Below the pieces are notes generated by a model. The model worked only from the letters and a program-made list of their open reading frames with translations. It was not told where the DNA came from and ran no database searches. The position numbers and the translations under genes were made by a program. From Pseudodesulfovibrio nedwellii (GTDB lineage: Bacteria > Desulfobacterota > Desulfovibrionia > Desulfovibrionales > Desulfovibrionaceae), in assembly GCF_027923765.1 (NCBI RefSeq), contig NZ_AP026709.1, positions 1,855,501-1,919,500 of the forward strand: DNA of 64,000 nt. Direction: 5' to 3'. Below are positions 9,323 to 18,160 of the stretch, in pieces (position 1 is the stretch's first letter; each line of letters starts with the position of its first letter).

Positions 9323-11737
9323 TCAAACTCGCTGTCGAAGCGCCCCCGCATTCAACCGCCCTTCAATATACTGAGCAAGCGCGGCCACCGCCAAATCCGA
9401 AGTACGGAACGTACACAACCCAACTCCCTTGAGACGATCTTCAAGCGCATCATACTGCCGCCCGCCATCAACAACACCGATAACCGGCGTATCAAGCGTC
9501 GGCAAAAGCTCTGCCAATAAAGCAGCAATGGATCGTTCATCATCCATGGTCAGCGGAGTATCAGGATCAGCCAAAGTCCGCATGACTGGCGACATCGGGT
9601 CCAACCCCGCCACCACGGCATCAACATTCGGTCCTTCAGCCAAAATACGTATGGCATCAGCATGAACCTGATCATTGGAACCGGGCGTAATATCAAGCGG
9701 ATTAGTCACTGTAACCAACGAATCAAGTCGATTTTTCACGAAAAGTTCATTCAAAGCCGCTTGGGTCTTTTTTGAAAGCGGGGCTAACTCCATACGATAG
9801 TCGTCCGACTGAATGGAATCAGCCATACCAACGGCCTCGAAACCAGCGCCAGACATAGCGGCCAGCCGATTACCACGAATGACCTTGTCGTGAAGTCGTT
9901 CCGCCAACATAAACAGGTTCTCAAATTGAGTGAAAGATTGGGCGACAATAGCCCCGGCCTGACGCACACAGGATTCACAGACGGGATAATCACCTGCCAA
10001 TGATGCCGTATGTCCACTGGTTGCGGATTTTCCCTCAGGGGTACGTCCCGCCTTGTAAAAGACAACGTCCTTTCCTGCCAATACAGCTCGACGAACTGAC
10101 CGACAAAACGCCAGTCCGTCCATGTCGTTAAAACCTTCGGCATAAACCGCGATTACATCCACGGCATCCGAGTCTGCAAAGTGGGCTACCATGTCGCCAA
10201 GTGTCAAATCTGTCTGGTTCCCCATGGAAATCATATATGACGGGTTGAGCTCAGGACATTGAGACAACCGAGTCAGCATAAATGCACCCGACTGGGAAAT
10301 AAACGCAGCCCTATGCGGAGACCCTTTCAATTCAGGCAGCTTTTCTTCCGGGATGAACCATGTATCATAGTTGCCGGGACGCGATACCACGCCCATGCAA
10401 TTGCCACCGAGAAAAACGGGACCGGTTCCCTGAGCATGGGCCGCGTTGATCTTTGCTATCACTTCGGCGGCACGTTCCTTGCTTTCTTCGGTTTCACCCA
10501 TGCCACCGGGAATCAGCATCACACCATTGGCGACATCCAGCTCCACAAGTTCATCGACCAATGCCGGAACCTGTTGCGCACTCACAGCCACCACAAACAA
10601 ATCAAGCTTACGATCAAGGGACGCAAGATCAGACACGCAAACTACGCCGTCGATTGCATCGACGCCCGGACGAATGATCCGCACATCATTCTTTGCAAAT
10701 CCGGCTTCAAGCACATTGTTAAGAATGATCCGTCCAAAATTCATACGAGAGGCAGAGACACCAATGATGCCGATGGTCTTCGGATGCAACAACGAAGCGA
10801 TCTTGTCCACAGGCCTCGGCGCAGGTACTGAGCCGGGGCGAGAAAACCGACACATACCGTCCAATGGCACCATGAGATAATCCGCGTAGGCAAACGGATT
10901 AATTTCCAACTCCTCAATATGAAACGGTGCGTCTGGATTTTGCGGCGAGTAGTGGTTGGCCATATCAATAAATGAAGAAAAGCACTCGACAAGCTGCTCA
11001 TCGGTGACAATACGCCGCTGGCCACGCGTCAACCCAGCCAATTTTTTGTAGGACAAGGTCTTCTTGAACAATTGAAAAAACTGCTCACCGTTGGTCATGG
11101 CCGTAGAACACAAGGTGACAGCCTGTCCTTTCCTGAATCGCTCGGCATATATTTCAGTATCAGTCCCGCCAAGACCCGCCCCTAAAACAGCACCAAACTC
11201 TCTCGTCTTTCGAATCCCGACAATAAGCTCATTGCCAAATTCCTTGGAATCCGGCTCCATGAACTGGACCATAAGTACGCCGCGCACATCACGGGCAACG
11301 GCCTGTATCAACGACTCACCTTCAAGCCCTTGGTAGTGATCCGGGGCTGTTGAAGACTGGCGTTCAAGAAAAGCCACATAATTTTCAGGGACTTCATACA
11401 GCATACGACGCCAAGCAGAACGGATGGCATCCGGAGAATTTTCCACGACACGCACGCCACCGACTTCAGTCTTGTGTACTATAGTGGGTGAAACAATCTT
11501 GAGCACCACCTTGTCACCGGTCAGACTCGATAGGGTCGCGTCATCAGGCCGAGCGCCCCGCTCCAAGAGCACACACTTAGGCGGTGTTTCAGCGCCAGAT
11601 TCCTTAAGCAAATCATAGACTTCGTACTCGAAAAGACTATCCCGCCCTTCGGCGTGAGCCTCTTCAAACAACGCATTAATGGCGTCATAATTAACCGCCA
11701 CCTGCACGGACCCAAATGCAAAATGAGAATCTGCCAC
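9323..11737 (-). CDS. ADP-forming acetate/acyl-CoA ligase family protein, beta-alpha fusion
   Basis: 804 residues. The N-terminal ~270 residues are an ATP-grasp domain (VVLKIVSPTIVHKTEVGGVR; IEELEINPFA). They are followed by a CoA-binding Rossmann domain (HPKTIGIIGVSASRMNFG) and succinyl-CoA-ligase-like domains (FISQSGAFM; SGHTASLAGDY, where the His of SGHTAS corresponds to the phosphohistidine). Members interconvert acyl-CoA + ADP + Pi and acid + CoA + ATP in the cytosol, usually in the ATP-yielding direction. Here the beta-like part comes first; many relatives carry alpha first. The start is GTG at 11737 with GGGAG 7 bases upstream; an out-of-frame ATG lies just before it. Acyl substrate not predictable. 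Monocistronic, ended by its own terminator. Confidence 0.85.
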   Translation of the reverse strand: MADSHFAFGSVQVAVNYDAINALFEEAHAEGRDSLFEYEVYDLLKESGAETPPKCVLLERGARPDDATLSSLTGDKVVLKIVSPTIVHKTEVGGVRVVENSPDAIRSAWRRMLYEVPENYVAFLERQSSTAPDHYQGLEGESLIQAVARDVRGVLMVQFMEPDSKEFGNELIVGIRKTREFGAVLGAGLGGTDTEIYAERFRKGQAVTLCSTAMTNGEQFFQLFKKTLSYKKLAGLTRGQRRIVTDEQLVECFSSFIDMANHYSPQNPDAPFHIEELEINPFAYADYLMVPLDGMCRFSRPGSVPAPRPVDKIASLLHPKTIGIIGVSASRMNFGRIILNNVLEAGFAKNDVRIIRPGVDAIDGVVCVSDLASLDRKLDLFVVAVSAQQVPALVDELVELDVANGVMLIPGGMGETEESKERAAEVIAKINAAHAQGTGPVFLGGNCMGVVSRPGNYDTWFIPEEKLPELKGSPHRAAFISQSGAFMLTRLSQCPELNPSYMISMGNQTDLTLGDMVAHFADSDAVDVIAVYAEGFNDMDGLAFCRSVRRAVLAGKDVVFYKAGRTPEGKSATSGHTASLAGDYPVCESCVRQAGAIVAQSFTQFENLFMLAERLHDKVIRGNRLAAMSGAGFEAVGMADSIQSDDYRMELAPLSKKTQAALNELFVKNRLDSLVTVTNPLDITPGSNDQVHADAIRILAEGPNVDAVVAGLDPMSPVMRTLADPDTPLTMDDERSIAALLAELLPTLDTPVIGVVDGGRQYDALEDRLKGVGLCTFRTSDLAVAALAQYIEGRLNAGALRQRV

Positions 11738-11760
11738 TCCATAACTCCCTGAACTTATCT

Positions 11761-11784
11761 ATAAAAAACGAGGATTTCTCCTCG
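11761..11784 (-). terminator. Terminator of the nitroreductase/binding-protein operon
   Basis: CGAGGA / TCCTCG at 11769-11784 with ATAAAAAA at 11761-11768, which is a T-run on the minus strand. Confidence 0.75.
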
Positions 11785-11802
11785 TAAAAAACCTTGCCGA
11801 CC

Positions 11803-12588
11803 CTATTCCGACTCAATCCCTGCATACCGTTGAACAATCACGTCATATGCACCGTTTTTATGCAACGACCTCAATCCGCGATTAAAGGCATCACAAAGTT
11901 CGCGATCCTTAAAAGAAAGGTTGCGTGGAGATGGTGGAAATATCGAGAAAAATTGGACATCCTGCTTTATATCAATATCTTCTGACGCAGAACCACTGAG
12001 CAATTTTTTGCGCCAGTAAAGAAATATTCGTTTATCCGAAACCACGACCTGTACTCTCCCGGAATATAACATACGAACCTGAAGCGATTGATCGGCCAAT
12101 TCTTTATACTGTAAATTTTCGGTAGCCATGGCAGCATATTCAGAACCGAGGTACTTGACCGCATTATTAAAACTCAAAACCACTTTATCTTTAAGATCGT
12201 TAATGGATTGAAGGTTAAACCCTGAGCGTTTCATAGCCACTGCGTAATTCTGATAGACAAGGGTCACATCCGAATCAAAAGATTCCAAACCGGACTCGTA
12301 AGACATATCATACGTAGCATTCGTCGCCACGCAATCAACCATGCTGTCCGCAAAGGCAACCGGCAATCGCAACTTCGGTAAATACATGAATTGTGTATTC
12401 ATACCGACCGCTGCAAACGACTCACGAATAATATCAACCTCCAGCCCTGCATGCTCCTCTTTGATCACATAAGGAGGCAATGAAAACCCGATACCAACCG
12501 TAACATCACGAGCGTGTGCGATTCCGACCATTACACTGGCCGCGACAAACACAACAAGACACCATGAAAACAAGCGGACGCATTGCAT
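11803..12588 (-). CDS. Periplasmic amino acid-type binding protein (SBP_bac_3)
   Basis: 261 residues from the ATG at 12588, chosen because AAGGAAG lies 5 bases upstream and a signal peptide (MQCVRLFSWCLVVFVAASVM ... HA) follows at once; an in-frame opening up to 12651 would put about 20 unlikely residues before it. The mature part is a type II periplasmic fold (DVTVGIGFSLPPYVIKEE; LEVDIIRESFAAVGM). The family binds amino acids or other small ligands, as transporter receptors or as sensory modules. No ABC permease or ATPase is nearby. The gene lies 53 bases downstream of the ferredoxin-nitroreductase, on the same strand, and shares its terminator. Confidence 0.8.
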   Translation of the reverse strand: MQCVRLFSWCLVVFVAASVMVGIAHARDVTVGIGFSLPPYVIKEEHAGLEVDIIRESFAAVGMNTQFMYLPKLRLPVAFADSMVDCVATNATYDMSYESGLESFDSDVTLVYQNYAVAMKRSGFNLQSINDLKDKVVLSFNNAVKYLGSEYAAMATENLQYKELADQSLQVRMLYSGRVQVVVSDKRIFLYWRKKLLSGSASEDIDIKQDVQFFSIFPPSPRNLSFKDRELCDAFNRGLRSLHKNGAYDVIVQRYAGIESE

Positions 12589-12641
12589 GCAGGCTTCCTT
12601 ACACAGTGAAGGCACAGAAAGTTCAACTTTCACAAAAAACA

Positions 12642-13460
12642 CTAGATCCACCGCACAGTCGGTTCCGGCCTCGGAGGAATGAACGATAAGCTTCTAACAG
12701 GTCTACCAAGAAGCAATGCGCCATACACAGCACAATCTTCCGGCACGCCAAGAAGGTCAGTCACCTTACGATCATATGTTGCCGCCGCAATCACATACCC
12801 ACACCAACACCCACCAAGTCCGACTGATGAAGCGGCCAAATCCAGATAGGTAACAGCGACAACCGCATCCTCACGCGGCATAATTCCCTTTTGCGGACCA
12901 TAAGCTACAGCAAGAGCTGGGGCATTCCGACAAACAAGATCGAGACCATTGTCCCACGCACGGACAATACCGGGTAAATGCAACCTGCCTGAAACCGCAG
13001 TCTCCCCTTCGGCCTCTCTCCGCATCCAATCCACCACGGAGTTGGCGACCAATGCGACTTTCTCTGGAGAATCAGCCACAGCCCACCGAGTTGGTCGGGC
13101 GTTATGAGCTGATGGACAGTATTCAGCAGTCTGAAGCAAAGATATAAGCATTGCCCGGCTCACAGGGGTCTCCTTGAAAGTGCGTACGGATCGACGCGCC
13201 CTGAGAAACTGTTCGCCTTGCGCCTGAGATATCCGCAAATCCTTTCTCTGTCGCACGGCTTCTGTCGGGAACCTTTCCAAAGCAATGGCCCCGGTAGGGC
13301 ACACTGCCACACAATGCCCACACTCCAGACAGTACGCCTGTTTTTTTTCGTGTGGTACTGGCAACGCCCCGTTTTCAAAAACAATACATCCAGCGGGACA
13401 TTCGGCGGCACAGAGTCCGTCCTTTATACATTTCTCAGAATTTATAGTGAACAAAGGCAT
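12642..13460 (-). CDS. Ferredoxin-nitroreductase fusion protein
   Basis: 272 residues. Residues 1-65 hold two iron-sulfur motifs. The first reads C-IKD-GL-C-AAE-CP, with Asp in place of the second Cys; the second is a full C-LE-C-GH-C-VAV-CP. Residues 80-270 are a nitroreductase (FMN) domain with the usual early arginines (RARRSVRTFKETPV) and SAHNARPTRWAVA. These fused flavoproteins transfer electrons from ferredoxin-type clusters to FMN; physiological substrates are mostly unknown. The Asp substitution is known in ferredoxins whose cluster is [3Fe-4S] or Asp-ligated [4Fe-4S]. The ATG has GGAGA upstream. Cytosolic; first gene of a two-gene operon with the binding protein downstream. Confidence 0.85.
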   Translation of the reverse strand: MPLFTINSEKCIKDGLCAAECPAGCIVFENGALPVPHEKKQAYCLECGHCVAVCPTGAIALERFPTEAVRQRKDLRISQAQGEQFLRARRSVRTFKETPVSRAMLISLLQTAEYCPSAHNARPTRWAVADSPEKVALVANSVVDWMRREAEGETAVSGRLHLPGIVRAWDNGLDLVCRNAPALAVAYGPQKGIMPREDAVVAVTYLDLAASSVGLGGCWCGYVIAAATYDRKVTDLLGVPEDCAVYGALLLGRPVRSLSFIPPRPEPTVRWI

Positions 13461-13618
13461 TGGTTCTCCAGTGTCTATTTATTTGGAAAATGAATTGTAC
13501 AGACAATTAAATTACGCAACCTAACGACAAGGGTCAACACACTCTCTCTATGCTCATTCCTTGCATAGAAAGACCTTACACCTTTGCAGAAAGGCTCTTT
13601 TTCAGTTAATGCAATTTT

Positions 13619-14395
13619 ATGAAATTCCTATTGTGTAACATTGTGACATGCATTCTTCTCCTTTCAGCACTGCCATGTTTCGCGGATGAAACATTTCATG
13701 AAAAAAAAGAAGTCATTGTTGTTGTGAGTCACTATCCACCATGGAAAATCATCGAAGAAGACAACTTCAAGGGGATCGATATCGAATTAACAAGGACCTT
13801 GCTTCTTGAAGTCGGATATACGCCGCGCTTCATCGGCTGCCCCTGGATTCGCGGCATAAAAATGCTTGAAAATGGTGAGGCTGATCTTATCAGCGGCATT
13901 CTCAAACGATCTGACCGCGAAAAAACTATGACTTTTCTTGAACCTCCATACAAAACAAAATCAAGCAAGGCCTTCTTCATCCACAAGGACGGAATGGATA
14001 TAGCTAACTATGAAGATCTCGACGGGAAAATTCTCGGCGTCCAACGAGGTGCCAAGTATTTTGAACGGTTCGACAACGACATCACATTGAACAAACAAAT
14101 CATCCACAACAACGAACTCAACTTCAAAAAACTCGTGACGGGCCGAATTGATGCCCTCATTGTCACGGAAAGCATCGGCGATTATCTGGCTGCGGAAATG
14201 AATTTGAACCACATCGTAAAAAAAGCATCCTTCCGTCACGATAAATCCGTTCCGGTATATTTCGCCATTTCCAAAAAATCCCGGTTGATATCTATAAGCA
14301 AAGAACTCATGGCCGCCACAAAACGACTCAAAGAAAACGGAGAATTCGACCGAATCATTAATTCGTTCTTCGAAAAGTTACACGCTCCACACTAG
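13619..14395 (+). CDS. Periplasmic amino acid-type binding protein (SBP_bac_3)
   Basis: 258 residues. Signal peptide at residues 1-22 (ILLLSALPCFADE). The mature protein opens with VIVVVSHYPPWKIIEED and GIDIELTRTLLLEVGY, typical of the type II binding fold, and has CPWIRGIKMLENGEADLISG, the segment before the second lobe. No transporter genes flank it. It is divergent from the nitroreductase operon and upstream of glnS, with no shared signal visible. The ribosome site is weak. Probably a solute receptor of unknown ligand. Confidence 0.8.
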   Translation: MKFLLCNIVTCILLLSALPCFADETFHEKKEVIVVVSHYPPWKIIEEDNFKGIDIELTRTLLLEVGYTPRFIGCPWIRGIKMLENGEADLISGILKRSDREKTMTFLEPPYKTKSSKAFFIHKDGMDIANYEDLDGKILGVQRGAKYFERFDNDITLNKQIIHNNELNFKKLVTGRIDALIVTESIGDYLAAEMNLNHIVKKASFRHDKSVPVYFAISKKSRLISISKELMAATKRLKENGEFDRIINSFFEKLHAPH

Positions 14396-14556
14396 GTCCT
14401 GATCATTCCAAGAGTCACTCTGTGGACAATTCACGACACGTTGACCGCCCTGCCGATTTCCCGTATTTCCTGACCCGTCAGGATAATCACTGACGTTTCC
14501 GTTTCAAATACGATATATAATCCGTCTACGGATCACTCTATACCACGAGGTTTTTC

Positions 14557-16332
14557 ATGAGCACCAAGGCCGATGTCCCGGAAAAAGGCAAAGACTTCAT
14601 TCGTCAGATTATCGAAAAAGACAACGAAACAGGTAAATACGGAAGCCGGGTGCATACAAGGTTCCCCCCGGAACCCAATGGGTACCTGCATATCGGTCAC
14701 GCCAAGTCTATCTGCCTGAACTTCGGTGTTGCCCGAGACTACGATGGCAAGTGCAATCTTCGTTTCGACGACACCAATCCGGTAAAAGAAGATATAGAAT
14801 ACGTTGATTCCATCCGCGAAGACGTAGAATGGCTCGGTTTCAAGTGGGACGCCAACCCGTTTGCTTCCGACAATTTCGAGAAGCTCTATTTCATCGCTGA
14901 GCTGTTTATCAAGATGGGCAAAGCGTATGTGGATCACCAGTCCGCCGAAGAAATTCGCGAAAACCGAGGCACTCTCAAAGAACCGGGCACCAATTCCCCG
15001 TATCGCGACCGCACCGTGGAAGAAAATCTTTCCCTGTTCCGCGCCATGAAGGCGGGCGAACTGGAAGATGGCGAGTGTATCCTGCGTGGCAAGATTGACA
15101 TGACCGCAGCAAACTTCATGCTCCGCGACCCGGCCCTGTACCGTATCAAACATGCCGATCATCACCGCACTGGCGACACGTGGTGTATATACCCTATGTA
15201 TGACTTCACCCATGGTCTGTCCGACGCCATCGAAGGGATCACCCATTCTATCTGTACCTTGGAGTTCGAAAACAACCGTCCGGTATACGACTGGTGTGTG
15301 AACACCCTCATGGAAGGCCTCAAACAGCCTGAACTGTTCGGTGAGAATGCTGCCATCTACGAAGAATTGGCAGCCCTGCCTGGATTCAACCAACGTCCGT
15401 GGCAGTATGAATTCGCTCGTTTGAACATCACCGGTACCGTGCTCTCCAAACGCAAGCTCATCCAGCTCGTGCAGGAAGACTATGTTTCGGGATGGGACGA
15501 CCCCCGCATGCCAACTATTTCCGGCTTCCGCAGACGCGGCTTCACCCCGGAATCCATCCGCGACTTCTGTGACCGTATCGGTGTTGCAAAAGCTGACTCC
15601 ACGGTGGAATACGCCCTGCTGGAGTACTGCCTGCGCCAGGACCTGAACGACCGCGCCGCTCGCTATATGGGTGTAGTTGATCCGGTCAAACTCGTCATTG
15701 AAAATTACCCCGAAGATCAAGTGGACGAATTCGAAATAGCTCTCCACCCGGAATACGAATCCTACGGCAAACGCAAAGTTCCTTTCACTAAAGAATTGTG
15801 GATCGAACGGGCTGACTTCATGGAAGACCCGCCGAAGAAATTTTTCCGCATGGGCCCGGACCGGGAAGTTCGTCTGCGCGGTGCTTATTACGTCTTGTGC
15901 ACAGGATACGATACTGACGCAGACGGCAACGTCACGGAAATCCGCGCCACTTACGACCCCGAAACCAAAGGCGGATGGCTGGAAGGTGGCCGCAAGGTCA
16001 AGGGAACAATGCACTGGGTTTCCGCCACCAAGGGCATCAAAGCCGAGGTGCGCAACTACTCTAACCTGTTCAGCATAGATAATCCCAACGCACCGGAAGA
16101 AGGCAAAACTTTCGTGGATTACGTTGACCCTGATTCTCTTGAAGTCCTGAGCGAATGTTACGTGGAACCGGCTCTGGCAAAAATGCAGCCGGGCACAAAC
16201 TTCCAATTTGAACGCACTGGATATTTCTGCTCGGACTCCAAAGACCACAAACCTGGTGAAAAACTGGTCTTCAACCGGACCGCCACCCTGCGCGACTCCT
16301 GGGCTAAAATCCAAAAACAGATAGGGAAATAA
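14557..16332 (+). CDS. glnS: Glutaminyl-tRNA synthetase
   Basis: 591 residues; charges tRNA-Gln with glutamine in the cytosol. Class I signatures are clear: the HIGH motif inside PNGYLHIGHAKSICLNFG near residues 44-60, and a KMSKS-like VLSKRKL near residue 308. VHTRFPPEPNGYLHIG is characteristic of GlnRS/GluRS. The C-terminal anticodon-binding barrels are present, giving full length (E. coli GlnRS is about 554). CGAGG lies upstream of the ATG, and a TATAAT at 14516-14521 is a plausible -10. Its own terminator follows at 16402. Confidence 0.97.
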   Translation: MSTKADVPEKGKDFIRQIIEKDNETGKYGSRVHTRFPPEPNGYLHIGHAKSICLNFGVARDYDGKCNLRFDDTNPVKEDIEYVDSIREDVEWLGFKWDANPFASDNFEKLYFIAELFIKMGKAYVDHQSAEEIRENRGTLKEPGTNSPYRDRTVEENLSLFRAMKAGELEDGECILRGKIDMTAANFMLRDPALYRIKHADHHRTGDTWCIYPMYDFTHGLSDAIEGITHSICTLEFENNRPVYDWCVNTLMEGLKQPELFGENAAIYEELAALPGFNQRPWQYEFARLNITGTVLSKRKLIQLVQEDYVSGWDDPRMPTISGFRRRGFTPESIRDFCDRIGVAKADSTVEYALLEYCLRQDLNDRAARYMGVVDPVKLVIENYPEDQVDEFEIALHPEYESYGKRKVPFTKELWIERADFMEDPPKKFFRMGPDREVRLRGAYYVLCTGYDTDADGNVTEIRATYDPETKGGWLEGGRKVKGTMHWVSATKGIKAEVRNYSNLFSIDNPNAPEEGKTFVDYVDPDSLEVLSECYVEPALAKMQPGTNFQFERTGYFCSDSKDHKPGEKLVFNRTATLRDSWAKIQKQIGK

Positions 16333-16401
16333 TCGGCCCCACAAAAACGTGCACATCCTTCACTAAAATATGGAGAAGACTCCGTAACCAAGATTCAAAT
16401 A

Positions 16402-16426
16402 AAAGCCCCGACATCGGGGCTTTTAT
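16402..16426 (+). terminator. Terminator of glnS
   Basis: AAGCCCCGA and TCGGGGCTT form a hairpin at 16402-16422 with a very short loop, then TTTATCG. Confidence 0.8.
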
Positions 16427-16500
16427 CGTTGTGCCACAACAGATATTGCAGCACACACAGGGTAATGATCTCAAAGAATAATAAAGATTTTGAAATCCGC

Positions 16501-16556
16501 TTGACATTGATTGTACAATCAATCTATAGCTTCATCACAAGCTGATTGCACAATCA
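16501..16556 (+). promoter_or_regulatory. tetR-family promoter with two palindromic operators
   Basis: TTGACA at 16501-16506 and TATAGC at 16525-16530 form a -35/-10 pair with 18-base spacing. The spacer is filled by the perfect 18-bp palindrome ATTGATTGTACAATCAAT (16506-16523). A second near-perfect copy, TGATTGCACAATCA, lies at 16543-16556; the centres are 35 bp apart. The position predicts repression by the regulator encoded 22 bases downstream. Confidence 0.75.
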
Positions 16557-16577
16557 ATCGATAGAGAGAAATAGATC

Positions 16578-17168
16578 ATGTCCAAGAAGGAAGCCATACT
16601 CAAAGCCGCCCAGGAAGCCTTTGCTCAACTGGGATTCACCGGCGCCACCGTCAAAGACGTAGCGAATCGCGCCGATGTCTCTTTCGGACTGGTTTCCCAT
16701 TACTTCGGGAGTAAACAGGAACTGTTCCTGGCCGCTGGATTTGACATGGCTGACAGGTTAGTGGCCCGGTTGACAGAAGCCACTGCCAAAGAGACCGATG
16801 GCCTTGTTGCCATTCAACGGTACATGACCGCATATTTTGATTTCACCGAGGAGCATAGGAATCGTTTCTCCATCCTCCTGCGGTGTTCCCCCTTCAGCCA
16901 CATGGAAACCGGCCTAGATGCCGAAAAGGTGGCTGAAAAGTTCAGCATCTTCATTGATGAGCTGAAACGCTGCGTATCTCTCGGCATTAAAGACGGATCG
17001 ATCCGCGACCTTCCTCTCGAAGAAACCGCGTTGATCATCTACGGCAACATTGTCGGTTCCGTCCGCACCAGTCTTCTTACTCCCTATGAGTCTGGAAACA
17101 TCTTTGCCGAAACCATAAAACATGTGATGCGCAGCCTAAAAAACAGCCCCGGTCAGGACGGCTGTTGA
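16578..17168 (+). CDS. TetR/AcrR-family transcriptional regulator
   Basis: 196 residues. The N-terminal 50 residues form the TetR helix-turn-helix (AILKAAQEAFAQLGFTGATV, KDVANRADVSFGLVSHYFGS). The rest is a helical ligand-binding/dimerisation domain with no recognisable ligand motif. It is probably a repressor of its own promoter, since two palindromic sites lie directly upstream and one occupies the promoter spacer. The only gene downstream on this strand before a terminator is the 40-residue ORF at 17247, which may be co-regulated. No efflux pump, the commonest TetR target, is next to it. Confidence 0.9.
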   Translation: MSKKEAILKAAQEAFAQLGFTGATVKDVANRADVSFGLVSHYFGSKQELFLAAGFDMADRLVARLTEATAKETDGLVAIQRYMTAYFDFTEEHRNRFSILLRCSPFSHMETGLDAEKVAEKFSIFIDELKRCVSLGIKDGSIRDLPLEETALIIYGNIVGSVRTSLLTPYESGNIFAETIKHVMRSLKNSPGQDGC

Positions 17169-17246
17169 TAAAACACCTGACGCAACACCGGTAAAGGCTT
17201 TGTCCAATTTACTGAGAACGAAATTGTTTATTACGGAGTAAGAAAT

Positions 17247-17369
17247 ATGTTTTCCAACCTCACAGCATCCAGAATCATGGAAATTATTCTTGGAAGCCGT
17301 AGCTGGCTGACCTACATCGATTCTTTCAAGTCCTGGTCTCAGGATTGGAATCGCAACCAAAACTCTTAG
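17247..17369 (+). CDS. Very small protein (40 aa), possibly in the TetR transcript
   Basis: 40 codons starting MFSNLTASRIMEIILG and ending NRNQNS. ACGGAG lies 8 bases before the ATG. The sequence is rich in Ser, Ile and Trp, with an amphipathic look and three Trp residues; no signal peptide or known domain. It sits 78 bases after the TetR stop and about 100 bases before a strong terminator, so it can be in the TetR transcript. Supported only by its ribosome site and context. Confidence 0.45.
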   Translation: MFSNLTASRIMEIILGSRSWLTYIDSFKSWSQDWNRNQNS

Positions 17370-17469
17370 TCCCGAACGAATCACCTCCTATGGGCATTGG
17401 AATGGACCGCAACCCACACCTAAAAGCCTGATAGATACGTTTCGGACACCCGGTTTAACCGGGGATATT

Positions 17470-17500
17470 GGGAGTCGCCTCGGCGACTCCCATTTTTTTA
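17470..17500 (+). terminator. Strong terminator after the TetR region
   Basis: GGGAGTCGCC at 17470-17479 pairs with GGCGACTCCC at 17482-17491, followed by ATTTTTTTA. Confidence 0.9.
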
Positions 17501-17663
17501 CGTTTCAAACGTTCTAAATGTCGCAAAGCTACACTTATGTCGCTTTTATGTTGCAGGACGTTGCAAAAGAGACGTTTACGCGACAGCTGCCGTTCTACTG
17601 ATCAAAGTATAGACTTTTTATAACCCTTAGTATTTTAATAATATAATCAAAATAACGTATTCT

Positions 17664-17679
17664 TGGCACAGCCGTTGCT
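17664..17679 (+). promoter_or_regulatory. Consensus sigma-54 (-24/-12) promoter
   Basis: TGGCAC-AGCCG-TTGCT matches the sigma-54 consensus TGGCAC-N5-TTGCW exactly, 61 bases before the CII-like start codon. Upstream, TGTCGC occurs at about 17519 and 17538 and GCGACA at about 17580, possible activator sites (inference). Confidence 0.75.
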
Positions 17680-17740
17680 TATACTAGTCCCAGTGACCAG
17701 GGGGACAAGAAGCAACATTCAAAACATGCGGGAGGGCGAT

Positions 17741-17989
17741 ATGTTTGATAAGAACGTGACCAAGGTGGTTCAGGACTGTATCCTCGACAGCGGTATTCAG
17801 GCCAAAGTTGTAGCCAAAAAAATCAACAAGCCGTATTCCACACTCATGCGTGAAATCAACCCCTTCGATGTCAGCGCTAAACTGGGCGCAGAAACCTTGC
17901 TGGAAATCATGAAGGTAACACACGACATTCGCCCTTTGAAATATATGGCCACCGAAATGGGTTTCAACCTAGACGGATGTAGCGCATAA
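17741..17989 (+). CDS. Phage CII-like small regulatory protein (first copy)
   Basis: 82 residues from the ATG at 17741, chosen because GGAGGGCGAT lies directly upstream; the frame is open back to 17663, but that would place the start on top of the sigma-54 promoter. MFDKNVTKVVQDCILDSGI is followed by KKINKPYSTLMREINPFD, a probable helix-turn-helix, and KLGAETLLEIMKVTHDIRPL. The pattern resembles the Phage_CP76 / CII family of phage regulators. By eye about 45 of the first 76 residues match the second copy at 24983. Probably a DNA-binding regulator now used by the chromosome, expressed from a sigma-54 promoter, and thus under an enhancer-binding activator. Its own terminator follows. Confidence 0.75.
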   Translation: MFDKNVTKVVQDCILDSGIQAKVVAKKINKPYSTLMREINPFDVSAKLGAETLLEIMKVTHDIRPLKYMATEMGFNLDGCSA

Positions 17990-18012
17990 TTAAAATTTTC
18001 TCGACGCACCCC

Positions 18013-18043
18013 AAGACCGGACACTTAGTCCGGTCTTTTTTTT
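18013..18043 (+). terminator. Terminator of the first CII-like gene
   Basis: AAGACCGGAC at 18013-18022, loop ACTTA, GTCCGGTCTT at 18028-18037, then TTTTTT. Confidence 0.9.
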
Positions 18044-18160
18044 GCCTCTTTCGTCTTTTATTGACCATTACATCCATAAATTGCTCTGTCGTCTTGCGAA
18101 ATTTTCATGAACATCATATGACTTTCGTGGTATAAATAAACACGAAAAAGAGACCGACAG

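Noticed and set aside
14533-16356. 607-codon open frame on the minus strand opposite glnS
   Set aside because: It is a complete antisense shadow of glnS, lacks a ribosome site and reads as codon-mirror sequence; glnS has all synthetase motifs.
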